Shown here: positions 49,081-60,697 of the stretch, in pieces
Layout of the letters: every line of letters starts with the position of its first letter
Position numbering within the stretch: position 1 is the stretch's first letter
Source of the DNA: Agapanthus africanus
Lineage: Eukaryota; Streptophyta; Magnoliopsida; Asparagales; Amaryllidaceae
Assembly (NCBI GenBank): GCA_030015575.1
Contig: JASDDO010000016.1
Span: forward strand, 104,117,241-104,181,240
Direction of reading: 5' to 3'
Length of the DNA: 64,000 nucleotides
Position numbers and translations under genes: made by a program
Notes under the pieces: model-generated
The model's input: the letters and a program-made list of their open reading frames with translations, nothing else
Database searches by the model: none
Told to the model about the DNA's origin: nothing

Positions 49081-49321
49081 ACTTGGAAACTTCCCGACAG
49101 GGGAAAAATTGGGTATTTTTATCCGGTCGAACTTTTTAACATATTCAAAAATTATCCGGAAAGCCACATAGACAAAATCTGATTCCCCGATCGAAACACC
49201 GAATCCACAAAACAACCCCAGAAAATTCAACTCTTGAAAAAATATTAAAAATTCCCAGGAAAACCAGCACTGATAATTATGAATTACTGTGCAAAATTTG
49301 ATGCCACATAAGACAAAACGG

Positions 49322-49367
49322 CCGCGGAACCGCCGCACTAGCCATGCTCGTGCCGCGGATCCGCGGC
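49322..49367. repeat. F paired GC palindromes near the primer-binding site
   Basis: A degenerate CCGCGGAACCGCCG near 49322 and the 16-bp perfect palindrome GCCGCGGATCCGCGGC at 49352-49367, with 31-bp spacing. Confidence 0.82.
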
Positions 49368-49553
49368 GCATTGATGGAATTAGGCACACGAATTTTACAG
49401 AAACCCTTAGAATTTCCTGCTGATTTTTCTGCATATTTTTAATATCGAAAAACTCCAGATTTTGGAAAAAGTCCAGAAAGCATGTTTGTGTTAGGGTTTC
49501 GGGTTCGTTCGGGTTTCAAACTTCGTCTAGACTTCGCCTAAGGCTCTAGCCTG

Positions 49554-49565
49554 GCTCTGATACCA
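49554..49565 (-). other. F primer-binding site (tRNA-iMet)
   Basis: GCTCTGATACCA on the plus strand, 1 bp from the 5' LTR. Confidence 0.93.
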
Positions 49566-49566
49566 C

Positions 49567-51779
49567 TGTAGGGTTCTTAGGCACTCACAAGAGGTCTCAC
49601 AAGGCATCAACCATGCCAATTTCAAAAATACGGTGCCGAGAAACCCTAGACTAGATCGTTGGCTAGAAGTTTAGGCGATAAAACGAAACTAGTTTACAAC
49701 TAAACTAAAAGAACGGATATACAACCTTTGTAGATCCGGTCCTCCACCTCCATAGCTCCGCAATGAAGTCTCCTCGCTGTCCTAATGGGATCCCGGGCTA
49801 TAGCGTCGGCTTCATCGGAGAAAAAGCGGGCTAGGTCATCGACGACAATGCCGAAGATGATCTACGTCGAGGCATCACTAGATCAAGCTCCAACTTCACC
49901 AAGCTTTGAAAACTTGTGAAGGAAACACCCTATACTACTTGGCAAGAGGTAGAGGATGAAGAAATAGGAAGTGGGTTCACTTTAGAATTGGATTTCTCAC
50001 TTGTTTTCATCACTTGCCATTGATGTAGCAAGCTTTCTTCATGGAAGAAGAAGATGAAGAAGAAGAAGAAGATATGATGAGTTGTTTTTTAAAAATAAAA
50101 ACAATATGATACTTATCATAATCTCAACCATGGTTTAGTGTAGAGATTTAACTAAGATTAGATGAGTGGTTAGGGTTAGAGAAGAGACAAGAATGGTGGA
50201 CTTGTTCAAAGCTTCAAGAAGCTTCAAATAAAACAAAACTAGCAACCATTCTTTTCTCATTATCTTTTCTAAATCAAATAAATAAAAAGATAAATGAATA
50301 AGTAAAATAAATGATACCCTAACCACTAACTAACCATGGTTTAATTCTTTACACAAAACCAAACTAGAATGTATCATCAAACATGATACAATCATGTGCA
50401 CAAAAATATATCACATATACAATGTGCAATCCAAGTGAGTAAATCCATTTAAAGTGAACCGATACTAGTTAATGCAAAGTAATATATCAAATATATAATT
50501 ATACATTAAATCATTAAATCAACACTTGATTTAACGATCCGGTCATATCACATATAACCGACTAGTATCCTATGTATCGGCTTATCGAATCATGACTTGA
50601 TTCGATAACTAGGTTATATCGCATACAACCATTCGATACATTCATCGCGAGAATAGAATACGGTATCACATACACGGATTATTCTCGGTCACGCACATAT
50701 CTCATATGCGCTCCTATTTCGTTTCGCTTGAGCCAGGAAACCTCTGTGTAGGACTCTAAAGACTCGTCAATACGCCGGCAGCAGATGATGATCATATCAA
50801 ACACCCACAAGCCGCAAGCGGTCTGCTAAACGTAACGGCCACCCGGGTATTGAGCGATCAGAAGATCGACGAGCAAGCCCGCTCACACTCCAGTAAATCC
50901 AACCAGTAACACTACCGTACAGTCTGGTCTCGTCGTCTGATATGTCGCATATCTTGCCTAGGGGTGGTAAACGTCAGACCCCAATAGCTCGATAAGTCGT
51001 GTCGATATGAGGTCTATAACAATTCGAGAAACTACTGGTAACACTTACCAGTAAATCTCAGCAACCCTGGCCAGGGATTTCCTGTTATAGCCAATCGAAC
51101 ACAGCGCAACATCAACCCCCTATACCGGGAGAGACGAATCCCCTCCTATCGCTCATTGCCTCCATGTGACTCGGGACTGTACCCAAAAACCACCGTTTTG
51201 CACGCCCTCTTGGACGTGGTAAGATGGAAATCAAAGCACAGTGGGAACCACACAAGACTGTATGACGATCTCGGGTCAACAGACTACTCTGTACCAGTGT
51301 CACCAGAGAACTGCCATCTGACGTAAGGTATAATACCATCTGGGAGTTCTCGGCGAGTCCGTCCAGTGTACCCAGTCTCTACTGAGCACCCGTATATCAT
51401 CTCTGATGTCAAACACCAATGGATATGGGATCATCCATCGCCCATCTGTATGGGTCGAGAAGGTACACGCTAGTCTACTCTGGTATATCGATGCCCCATC
51501 TCGATACACCCATGACTAGGGACCTTGAAGGATGTACTTATGGACTACCTAGTCCCCACTAGTATGATCCGCATCATAGTCCAGGTAGTCAAGTACACAT
51601 CCTAAGGGCTTTACCAACATGTAATAGAGAGGCAATAAGTATACACGTTAAGGTAAAGAGTAACCAGATAGCATACTATCATGTCGAGCAAGAAAGTCCT
51701 CCCTATATACGTCCCAGCATCCACTACAATATACATCCTATGTACAGTAATGGCCTCTAGGGCATACATATAACTAACA
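49567..51779 (-). repeat. F 5' LTR (right copy)
   Basis: Partner of 41397-43603. It has a local duplication of GCTTCAAGAA near 50210 and a shorter GAA run. The right TSD ATATA follows at 51780-51784. Confidence 0.93.
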
Positions 51780-52510
51780 ATATATATAAAGGCATCCCCA
51801 AGCGGGAGCTAGCTCTTCGCCAATTGGCGGTCACAACCACGCAAGCAATATAATATACAACACCGAAGGGCGAGGATCAAAACTCAAAAGGAAACTCAAT
51901 ATCATCAAGAAAACCCATAATAATACAACGCGCGACTCTAAGGTCGAAAGAATATACAACTGGTCTTCTAAGGTTATCAAATAATATACAAGTCCGGTTG
52001 ATGGAGTTTACTAGATACAACTGAATGTAAATAAAATACAATGGTGGTCATGATGCAAGTGAACCCACCTACGAAAGCAATCACCCGGAATGAATAAGTG
52101 TGCCAGCAAAGCCGCCAAGGAAACCTGTACAGCAAAACCTGCAAGAACCGTGGCACAACGGGGGTGAGTAGCCAACTCGTGAGTAGAAAACATCACCGAG
52201 CAGAAATCGTATGTATGACTCAATCCTAGGTCATACGATCATAATATATCCTTAAAATAATATCCTGAATCATCTACACATAAGTGTAATACCACGTGCT
52301 CGTGTCAGTGCCTCAGATAGTAACATATCATATATATGATGTTTAAATGCGTTACAAATGAAAACAGAATACATCATGAATGAGAAAACTGTTTTTCTTA
52401 ATTTAGTGAGATTTCTGTATATGTAAATCGAGGTATCATTAATGAAATCAACATAGAATCAGTGTCAAGTATCGACACGAAACATATATCCCAATATCTC
52501 AATATCTCAG

Positions 52511-52650
52511 GCTCCGGCAATCCGGACTGGCCCGTATTCTCAAATCTCAATATCTAGGGCTCCGACGATCCGGACTGGCCCATATCATCAAATCTCAAAA
52601 CCTCAAGCTCCGGCTATCTGGACTGGCCTGTATTCCGATCGGTATCCTCC
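52511..52650. repeat. 48-bp tandem repeat, three copies, in the A2 LTR
   Basis: Units start at 52511, 52559 and 52607 with GCTCCGGC or GCTCCGAC and share CCGGACTGGCC-like and TCAAATCTCAA strings. A1 has about two copies (35170-35290). Confidence 0.8.
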
Positions 52651-53849
52651 GAATATCCGTCGAGTCACAATAAAATCACCGGTCGGCAGTGCTCCCCTGT
52701 CAGGCTCAACGCCATCATCTGCGACCATCTTGCCCCGGGGTACCGCACCGGGTACACCATGCACCCACAGACGGTTCCTCCTCCTCCTCGAATCAGGTGT
52801 ATGATATCGCTCAAGAGCCGAGAAAACTCATGGTGGATATATCTCAAATCATATCATGAGAAAACCGCTATTTTATCTTTAGAAATGATAATCAGTTAAT
52901 AAAATCCTTGCGGTTTCTCTAAATCCATAAATCTCATGGAAATCCGAAATCTCAAAATCATGATGTCAATAGACAGTGAATAATAGCATAAAGCTCCATA
53001 ATATTTCATGACAAACGAATGTATAAATGCATGAAGTATCTCAGTAATAAATGCAATATCTATCTAGCACAGTAATGATATATCGGAACTATCAGCTAGC
53101 AAGAGATATCAATGAATTAATATTCTCTAAAGTGTACGTGACATGGCAATTACCGATGATGATATGTGTGAGCCGGCAAGCAGGTGTACGTGGAGCATAC
53201 GCATCATCGGTAATGGTGCTGGTGTCCTGATAACATGGGTTCGGTATAACAATAAAAACACATTTAAACATGCAATGCGATGCGAATAGCAAGAATATGC
53301 GGAAAATGAATAATAAACGTAATAATAAAGAATCTACACTAATATACACGAGTCATACCGTTTGGCATTGAAATAGCACGAATGTTGGTGTTTAGAAAAT
53401 ATGGGCTACAGTGTTTTTAAGAAAAGGTACGCCCTTTGAAATATCCGTAGTATCCCTTGGCCTGTCTTTAAAATACTCACGATTTGTTAGTTTTGAAATA
53501 AGTATGACTCGAGTCCAGCTAACATCTACTAAGTAAACTACAGGACTAAACTAACAGGCTAATCAAAAGGGTAAGGAAAACAACCTAAGTCTGAGTCGAC
53601 ATCCATATCTAATAGTCGGTGATCCCGCCTCAATAGTATCACATACGATACAATGTATCATATGACATCCTCGAGTCAAGAGTGCGGATCTATCATCATA
53701 ATTATATCCCGTATGGTAAATCCATCGTACGGCATCCCAAATCTGGGTACGGGTCGAATATCACATATAACACAATATCCAGGTGGTATCATCATCACAT
53801 ATCATAAACTGGGGGTACTGATCTAAATTCTAGTACATTCTGATACCAT

Positions 53850-53851
<2 letters not shown>

Positions 53852-53894
<43 letters not shown>
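53852..53894. repeat. (TA)n microsatellite in the A2 5' LTR
   Basis: A TA run of about 43 bp; its counterpart in A1 is 81 bp at 34243-34323. Confidence 0.93.
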
Positions 53895-53896
<2 letters not shown>

Positions 53897-55858
53897 TGTG
53901 TACGAAAACACATCGCCAAGGACCCGCTATAATATCATGTCGTATCTCATAATACGAACCGAAACACATCATCGATCTCGTGACATCATGCCCAATCACA
54001 TTGACTCATCTCCAAGTACCATATACTATCCTCATCATCCATGTATATACACACACACACACACATACTCACAAACATATATGTATATATATATATCCCC
54101 ATATACGCACAAGTAAATCAAATGTATGCTTGTGTGAGTGCGTGTACCTTATTCTAGGGTTTCGCAACTTAAAACTAGCTAACGACACTATCATCCAAAT
54201 ACACTAAAACGTAACCCATGATCTCCTAAAATCGTACTTGCTAATTATCCAAATTTGATATAAAAGAATATAAATATAAAACATATTCTTGCTACACTAC
54301 GAAACTGCGGGGGTGCTATACGCCATCCACCCAACTTTCCCCGTAGATATATATCTACTCACCTTGATCCTTACTTGCCGAAGTCGATGTCGCCATCCTC
54401 TTCTTCATCGTCCAAAGTCCACGTGAGGGTACCTACATATCACATATATCGTATCACATCAAAACGTCCAATTCAAAACCAAAACGACACGCGAATTACA
54501 CATAGGTTAAAACTTATGGTCTACTCATGCAAATTAACCAAACAACACCCGATATCGATTTACAAACGTCAAGTGATTGATACAAAACCAAATATCAAAA
54601 CTTCATGTCATTTAAAACCCACAATTCAAAATAGCAACTCAATAAATTGGTCCAGATTTTGGTTCAGGTAAAATAGGGATGAACAAACAGTATTGGGGTG
54701 TGGTATAAGGGGTATATGAGCTACAAACCAAACCTAGACCCCAATTTTCACAACATGGCTGGCCAAAATGCCTCAGAATCGGGCCTGCTCGGCCATGCAG
54801 GGGAGTTAGGGTTTCGTCTTCTCAGGGTGGCCTCCTAGTGTCCAATATAAGTCAATGGAGTTTCTTTTTTTCTTGTAAAGGTCTCGGTTCATTCCAGATT
54901 CCCTGTAGGCACTAAATTAACACAAAAACTGACACGGAAGTTTCTAAATCCAGGTTTTTGGTTTTGTTTCTGTTTTGGTCTAAAAGATTATCACTAAAGG
55001 GGTTGGGAGTCACCAAATACTCTCAATTGCACCCTCACAACTCAAGAAAAATCCTAACCCTCATCTTGGAATTTTCAACCATCACTAAACTACACTTAAC
55101 ACTTCCAAACTAAAATGAATGCTAAAGGAATTGAAATACTACCATAATGATGAAAGAATTGCCTCATTTGGCAACTCAAGAATTTTCTTGAGTTGCCCCA
55201 AGTCTCCAAAATCAAATTTTTCTTAGTCCATCATGTTTGTAGTGAGCTTGTGCATGAAATTTATGAAGGAAGTGAAGTGTTTTGAGGTGGAAATGGAGGT
55301 GTAATGAGGAGGTGATGGAGGTGGAAGGAGGAGGGCGGCCATGAGTGAGGAGAGGGAAAAACGATGAAGGAAATAATGAAGGAGACATGAGCCATGGTTC
55401 AAGGAGAGCCCTCGCCCTCTCTCTCCCTCTCTCCCTCTCTCCCATACTTCTTTGTTTATTCTTTTCTTTTTATTTATCTTTATCATTTTTCTTCTCATTT
55501 AAAAAAAAAAAAAAAAAAGCCATGCTTGGATAAATAAAAGTCATGGTAGAAAAGAAATGTAACAAGTATTTTTTTGTAAATGTGATATAGTGCATGTCAT
55601 GAAGCCTAATCAAGATAAATGCATGATTAGTGAAAATAAATCGAGTTTAGCACTTAATCACGTTACAAATGAGTATTCAAAAATCTATAAATGCTCCTAT
55701 CATATAAAACACTCTCATTTCAGTAATTCTTATAATTTTCCAAATATTTCTCAATTTATCGGTATTTAATTATACCGCACCATTACAATATTCCTAATAT
55801 TTATTATTTAATTATATAAATTCCCAACAATAACATTTTATTTTTCTAAAATGTTACA

Positions 55859-56644
55859 CGAGGGATTCATCTCTCCTGGTATAGGGAGTCGATATCGCAC
55901 TATGTTAGACATGATTATAACCAGAAGCCCGCGGCCGCGGCAGTTGAGATAAACTGATAAGTGTTACCAGTTGTATCTCTGATAGTTATAAGTCCAATGT
56001 CTGCATGACTTATTGGGTTATTGGAGCCTGACAGATTCCACCCCCCAGACCCGGTATGCAACACTCTTTGTCGAAGAGATCGGACTACATGATGACTGTC
56101 ACTGATAGGCTCTAATTTCATTCAGATAAGCTTGCTTGTCGATCATTCTTTTGATTGATACCTGGGAAGCCATTACTTACATCTAGTACCACTGATATGC
56201 TTGTGGGTTAATCCGTGAGGGGATTGATCTGAAAGTGTTTTAGATCAATCGGAAATGATCCTAACCTCCTATCAGCGTATTAATTGAGTTTTTAGAGTCT
56301 CACGCTGAGGTTTTTCGTGCTCTGGAGAAACGATATAGAGTGTGTATGGTGATACGTGCGGGAGTTCGATTAAATACATGTATATTAATCGGACGTTTTT
56401 AATACTAGCCAGTTTATATTTAATATATATATATATATATATATTCACTTTCTATTTATCTCTCATTTGGTATTTGTATATGATACAAATACGTGTATAT
56501 GTATGCGATACATATACTTGTTGATGTTTTATGTATGTGATACATAAATACATCTAAAAGGGATTCCTCATTTCATTTATAATGAATAAGAAATGAGTTA
56601 TTTCTTTTTATTATAAAGAAACGTGGAATGATAGAAAAAGAGAG
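55859..56644 (+). mobile_element. H: old copia LTR fragment, host of A2 and G
   Basis: Plus-strand sequence resembling the middle and later part of the G 5' LTR (for example GATTCATCTCTCCTGGTATA versus the G copy near 57282), but diverged, so it is another subfamily. Its left part should lie beyond A1/A2 outside the window; its right part is cut by G. A (TA)n run is at 56420-56443. No coding sequence. CGAGG at 55859-55863 is the expected TSD of A2 and GAGAG at 56640-56644 that of G. Confidence 0.7.
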
Positions 56645-58656
56645 TGTTGGATATATATGCCCTAAAGGCCTTTATTGTATAGAATGCTAGGGATATGTAT
56701 GTACAGGACAATCTTGCTCGATATGATAGTACGCTATTTGGTTTGTCTTTATCTTAACATGTGATATATTTTACTCTGTGTTTCATATATTATGAACATG
56801 TTGATAAAGCCCGTAGGATGCTTGCCTGACTACCAGCGTTGTGATGGCAGTCATACTTATGAGAGCTGGGTGGTCAATAGGCACATCCTTAAATGTCCCT
56901 AGTCGTAGGAGTATTGAGACTGGGCATCGATACTCCAAAGTAGACTAGTGTATACATATCTAGACCCTGATGAGGGGCGATGGATTGGTCCCGCAGCCAT
57001 TGGTGATGTGCACCTAAGATTGTATACAGATGCTCACTGGGTGTGAGTTCACCGGACAGGACTCGCCGAGGACTGACTAGATGGTATTATACCTAACGTC
57101 AGATAGCATTTCTCTGTTGATATGTGTGCAGATAGTCTGTCGACCTGAGGTCGTTATTTGTCTCGTGTGAGTTCCCGCTGTGCTTTGATTACTACCCTAC
57201 CACGGCTCAAAGGAATCGTGCAAACAGGTTTTAGTTGGGTACAATCCCGAGCCACATGGAGGCAGTGAGAGAATGTTAGGGATTCGTCTCTCCCGGTATA
57301 GGGATTCGATATCACACAGTGATCGGTTGGTCATTACCATGAGTCCCTGGCCAGGGCTGATTGAGAATTACTGGTGGACGGACCAGTAGATCCTCGGATG
57401 GTCTTGAGATACACCAACACGACTTGTACGGTTATTAGGGGTCTGACGTTTTCCACCCCCCTAGACCTTACATGCGATACTCTCAGACGAACAGACCGGA
57501 CTGCACGGATATTGTCACGGACAGGCTCAGTAGGGGTTTCGAACGAGTTCGCTCGTCGGCCTTCTTATCGACATCTACCTGGGGACCGTTATGTACAGCT
57601 AGTACCGCTTGCGGCCTATGGTTAAACCCACTGCCAGCATAGTGTCGAGTCTTTAGAATCCCACGCAGAGGGTTGTTCACCTTTGGGCGAAACGAGGTAG
57701 AGGTCGTATGGTTTTTACGACAGGGTTTGTTCACATATGCGCACTTGTGCGTGTTTGGTGGTCGGGCAGGTGATACTAGCGGGCTTTGGTTTAAGCCGGA
57801 TCCTTGTATTTGATTTTAGATTGGTTCCGTCTCATTGTATTCGTGTTTCTCGGAACACGGATGCGGGTATGTATATACAGTTGACAGAGGCAGAGAAGGA
57901 GACACCTCATTAGGGTTTTGACCATTGACTTGATTAAAACCATTATGAGGTGGAGAAAATTGATTACTAATTTTTATTAGACATAATTGTGTTATGGATA
58001 ATTTGGTTTGACCATTTGATCATGTTGACCATTGTTGACTTAGATATTTTTGTTGAGCAAAAGATATTTTGCTTAGCATTAATTGTGACATGATAATGGT
58101 CAAATCAACATCAACCATGACAATTATCTAAATAAAACTTATTATTCTTTTTCCTAATATGAGAGCTCACTCCTCATTTATCAAGTAGGCATTCTCTTTC
58201 ATGGTTGCTCTCTCTCCTTCTTCCTCTCTCTCAAGCCCTAGTGTTTCATGAGTTGAAAATCAAGGGCCATTGAGACCAAACCACTAAAATCCTTCTATAC
58301 TCACTCTAGGGTTCTTAGTTTAGCACACCAAGCACCCTAGTTACTTCATTATAGAGGTTGGAGCTCAAAGTAAAAACCTTCGGGTGGATCATCTTTGACG
58401 TGGAGAAGCCGGTGAGGAGGAACCATCCGCAACCACTCCGAGGAGCTCACAACAAGGAGAAGCACAACAAGGAGAAGAAGGAGTTCAAGCTTGAGGTATA
58501 ACCATCAAACATAGTAGTCAGAACTCCTAATTAGTTTGTTAGTTGATGTTTAGTAAAGATCCTAGCGGCTAGTCTATGTTATCTTGCAAAGACAAATTCG
58601 ATTTTTACTTATTCCGCCTTCCCGTAAACTACCGGGGTGGGTAACATAGATCTACA
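56645..58656 (+). repeat. G 5' LTR
   Basis: TG...CA boundaries (ends GATCTACA); its first 596 bp match 63405-64000. Confidence 0.93.
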
Positions 58657-58657
58657 G

Positions 58658-58669
58658 TGGTATCAGAGC
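58658..58669 (+). other. G primer-binding site (tRNA-iMet)
   Basis: TGGTATCAGAGC, 1 bp after the LTR. Confidence 0.94.
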
Positions 58670-58865
58670 CTAGCTAAACCATAACTAATATATTAGCAAA
58701 GTCTTTAGAACTTCGATCACGGAAAAATCCTGAAAACACGAACAAAAATTGCTTTTTCTGTCGATTTTAAAAACGGGTCTAAAAATATTTTCAAAGACCT
58801 GAAAAATACGTGCATGCTTTTTCTAGAACAGTGAAGAAATTTGGGCGCCTAACTCGGTCAGACCA

Positions 58866-58910
58866 CCGCGGAACCGCGGCCGAACCAAGCGTTCTGCCGC
58901 GGATCTGCGG
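58866..58910. repeat. G paired GC palindromes near the primer-binding site
   Basis: CCGCGGAACCGCGG (58866-58879) and CCGCGGATCTGCGG (58897-58910), 31 bp start to start, about 200 nt after the primer-binding site. Confidence 0.8.
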
Positions 58911-59691
58911 CCTATTCGACTCCGAGTTGGTCCAAATTTTTTCTGGTGCTCTCTGTGTTGGTTTTGTGTTTTCTAGGATATTTTGTTTCTGCTCAGGAAT
59001 TATTGTGTACAGTGTTGTACTTATAGTAGATTCAAATATGGTTATTGATCGGAATTCTATAAACTTTAGCTAATCAGATTATATCTGTAATGTGTTATAT
59101 GTGCTGAACGTCTACTAATCGCTATACGTCGATTAGTGGGGGTTGCACATATCTGTGATCTGTGATATTGGTTTGTGTATATGAACTTGTTAGATTGTCG
59201 TGGATGAATAGCCAGGGATATGAGATGAGTCTCTTTTTTTTCATTCATTCATTCAATGTAAAATTTGTAAAGTTATGTAATATTATTTTTGCGGGGCACA
59301 TCCGGGTTGAGGTTGTAGCCACTGTTGTATTATTTCTTTTACTGTTTTTGCTCCTAAGATAGACCCAAGGTGGGGTGCATAAACTACCGGGTACTTTGAA
59401 ATGTCGAGTGGCTTACTCACTTTGTTGAGAGAGGTTGCTTCACTTCGGGTATTTGGCGGGTAGTTTTCCGCACCCGTAGGGGTCTAGGGTGGGGTTTGGA
59501 TATTCATCGCGACCGTGTAATCCATCTTACGTTGCATGCTCAAACGAAACGCGAATTCCTAGTATATCCAATGTGTTCATCTGTGATCTGGAATGCCTAT
59601 CATTGCGTCTGACGAATGTATATATCTATATATGATATCTAGTAGACGTTGCTTATGTTTTGCATCCACGCTAGTCCAGCCCCCGCTCTGT

Positions 59692-59712
59692 CGTTAGTTA
59701 AGTAACCTAACG
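59692..59712 (+). other. G conserved leader hairpin CGTTAG-N9-CTAACG
   Basis: The reverse complement of the B and E version, as expected for opposite orientation; flanking GC-rich blocks are also kept. Confidence 0.75.
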
Positions 59713-60035
59713 GGTGATGACGGGGCCCCGTGGCGAATGCGGATGGCATAAGCGTACGTTGTATTTTTGTTTCTTTCTGCAATGGTAGGATTAATTGATA
59801 GGACAGCATTAACTCATTAATGCAAAGAAAACAAACCTAAACTAAATCGTTAGAACAATTTCAAAACTACTCGGTTTTCTTCAAAAAGAAAATTTTAAAT
59901 GTGGAGCTTAAACCACTCCTTTTAAAAAAAATACCATGGTTCCTTCGATTATATCAAGTTCATTACGTTAACGGTTTCGCCAAAAACCAGTCGTAGCCCC
60001 CCGTCGTTTCAAATAAACAACACATCGTATTCATG

Positions 60036-60245
60036 CTATGTTTGTTGGCCTACGTCAAGGCATAGTGAATGGTATCAATGTGTTGCTTATTTGTTGCATA
60101 GATAGATGCATTAGTTTAGGACAGTCGTACATCCTTGTTGGCCTACGTCAAGGGCGAGTACGGATGGGTCTAAATTAATCAGGACAATGACGGGTAGAAC
60201 TTGACTTGCATCTTATGATTTGTTGGCCTATGTCAAGGTCATAAG
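60036..60245 (+). other. G triple stem-loop cassette (tetraloop CUAC/CUAU)
   Basis: Outer stems CTATG/CATAG (60036-60040 / 60061-60065), CGTAC/GTACG (60126-60130 / 60158-60162) and CTTATGA/TCATAAG (60212-60218 / 60239-60245). Inner stem TTGGC/GTCAA in each. The order of stems relative to gag is the same as in B and E. Confidence 0.83.
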
Positions 60246-60697
60246 AGCTTGAGGTAAAAATCACATCGAGAGTTTCAAACATAAAGGAAACTTGCAGATT
60301 TAGCATACCTTCTGGAGTGTGGTGACTAGAGTGGCCTCCATCTAGGTCATCATACAATGATAGATGGATCCCGATCCCACTGATGAGTAGGATTACTCTC
60401 GGGAAATTTCTCACTTAACAATCAATGCTATAAACCAAGTAGGTGTCTAGAACGGTGTTAGCGGGGCTACGCCTTCAGGGAAAAATGGTTATATAATTAA
60501 GGAACTTCGCGAAAGTGTTGGAAAACCTCTCTCGAAGTACGGACACTAGCCTGGCTGAAAGGTTAAGCAAGTATTGTGACGTGCGATTAATCCTGACTAA
60601 TTCTTCTTTTAGGGGTTTGAAGAAGAATTTGAGGAAATAGTGGGAGCCATCCTATTTAGATAAACTAATAAACCAATCTAAACTTGCAAGAGCATAT

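Larger units (their letters stand above)
46400..49553 (-). other. F untranslated leader, enlarged (about 3.1 kb)
   Basis: Contains the triple stem-loop cassette (46849-47061), the duplicated module (47203-47442), the CGTTAG/CTAACG hairpin (47611-47631) and the paired palindromes (49322-49367). Between about 48120 and 49080 there is roughly 1 kb with no counterpart in B or E, including a short direct repeat AGACATCGCATGCCTAA (near 48317 and 48352) and the LARD-like segment. Confidence 0.7.
41397..51779 (-). mobile_element. F: Ty1/copia element, recent insertion, gag lost, pol decayed
   Basis: Seen: LTRs 2,207 and 2,213 bp with few differences (including small repeat-length indels), TSD ATATA (41392-41396 / 51780-51784), tRNA-Met primer-binding site at 49554-49565 and a polypurine tract at 43604. 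The interior has damaged RNase H, RT, integrase and protease, no gag, and an unusually long leader (about 3.1 kb) that carries a LARD-like segment. It is related to E by a shared ACG at the gag start and a shared duplicated leader module. Confidence 0.92.
36257..55858 (-). mobile_element. A2: second LARD-like element, reverse orientation, split by A1 and F
   Basis: Same family as A1. In sense (right to left) it has a 5' LTR (55858-51785 plus 41396-41137, about 4,334 bp without F), a tRNA-Met primer-binding site at 41121-41132, a 2.83-kb non-coding interior, a polypurine tract ending at 38307, and the first 2 kb of the 3' LTR (38306-36257). The rest of the 3' LTR should lie left of the window beyond A1, because A1 is inserted in it. 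The insertion point is seen by comparing 36257 with the other LTR near 53955. Confidence 0.85.
51785..55858 (-). repeat. A2 5' LTR, outer segment
   Basis: Resumes the LTR cut by F and ends TGTTACA at 55858 (sense TGTAACA). It matches A1 3' LTR segments in reverse complement and 36257-38306 directly. Confidence 0.88.
58670..60697 (+). other. G untranslated leader (about 2.0 kb)
   Basis: Holds the paired palindromes (58866-58910), the CGTTAG/CTAACG hairpin (59692-59712) and the triple stem-loop cassette (60036-60245). The frame at 58810-59073 has no counterpart in B, E or F and is not proposed as a gene. Confidence 0.75.
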
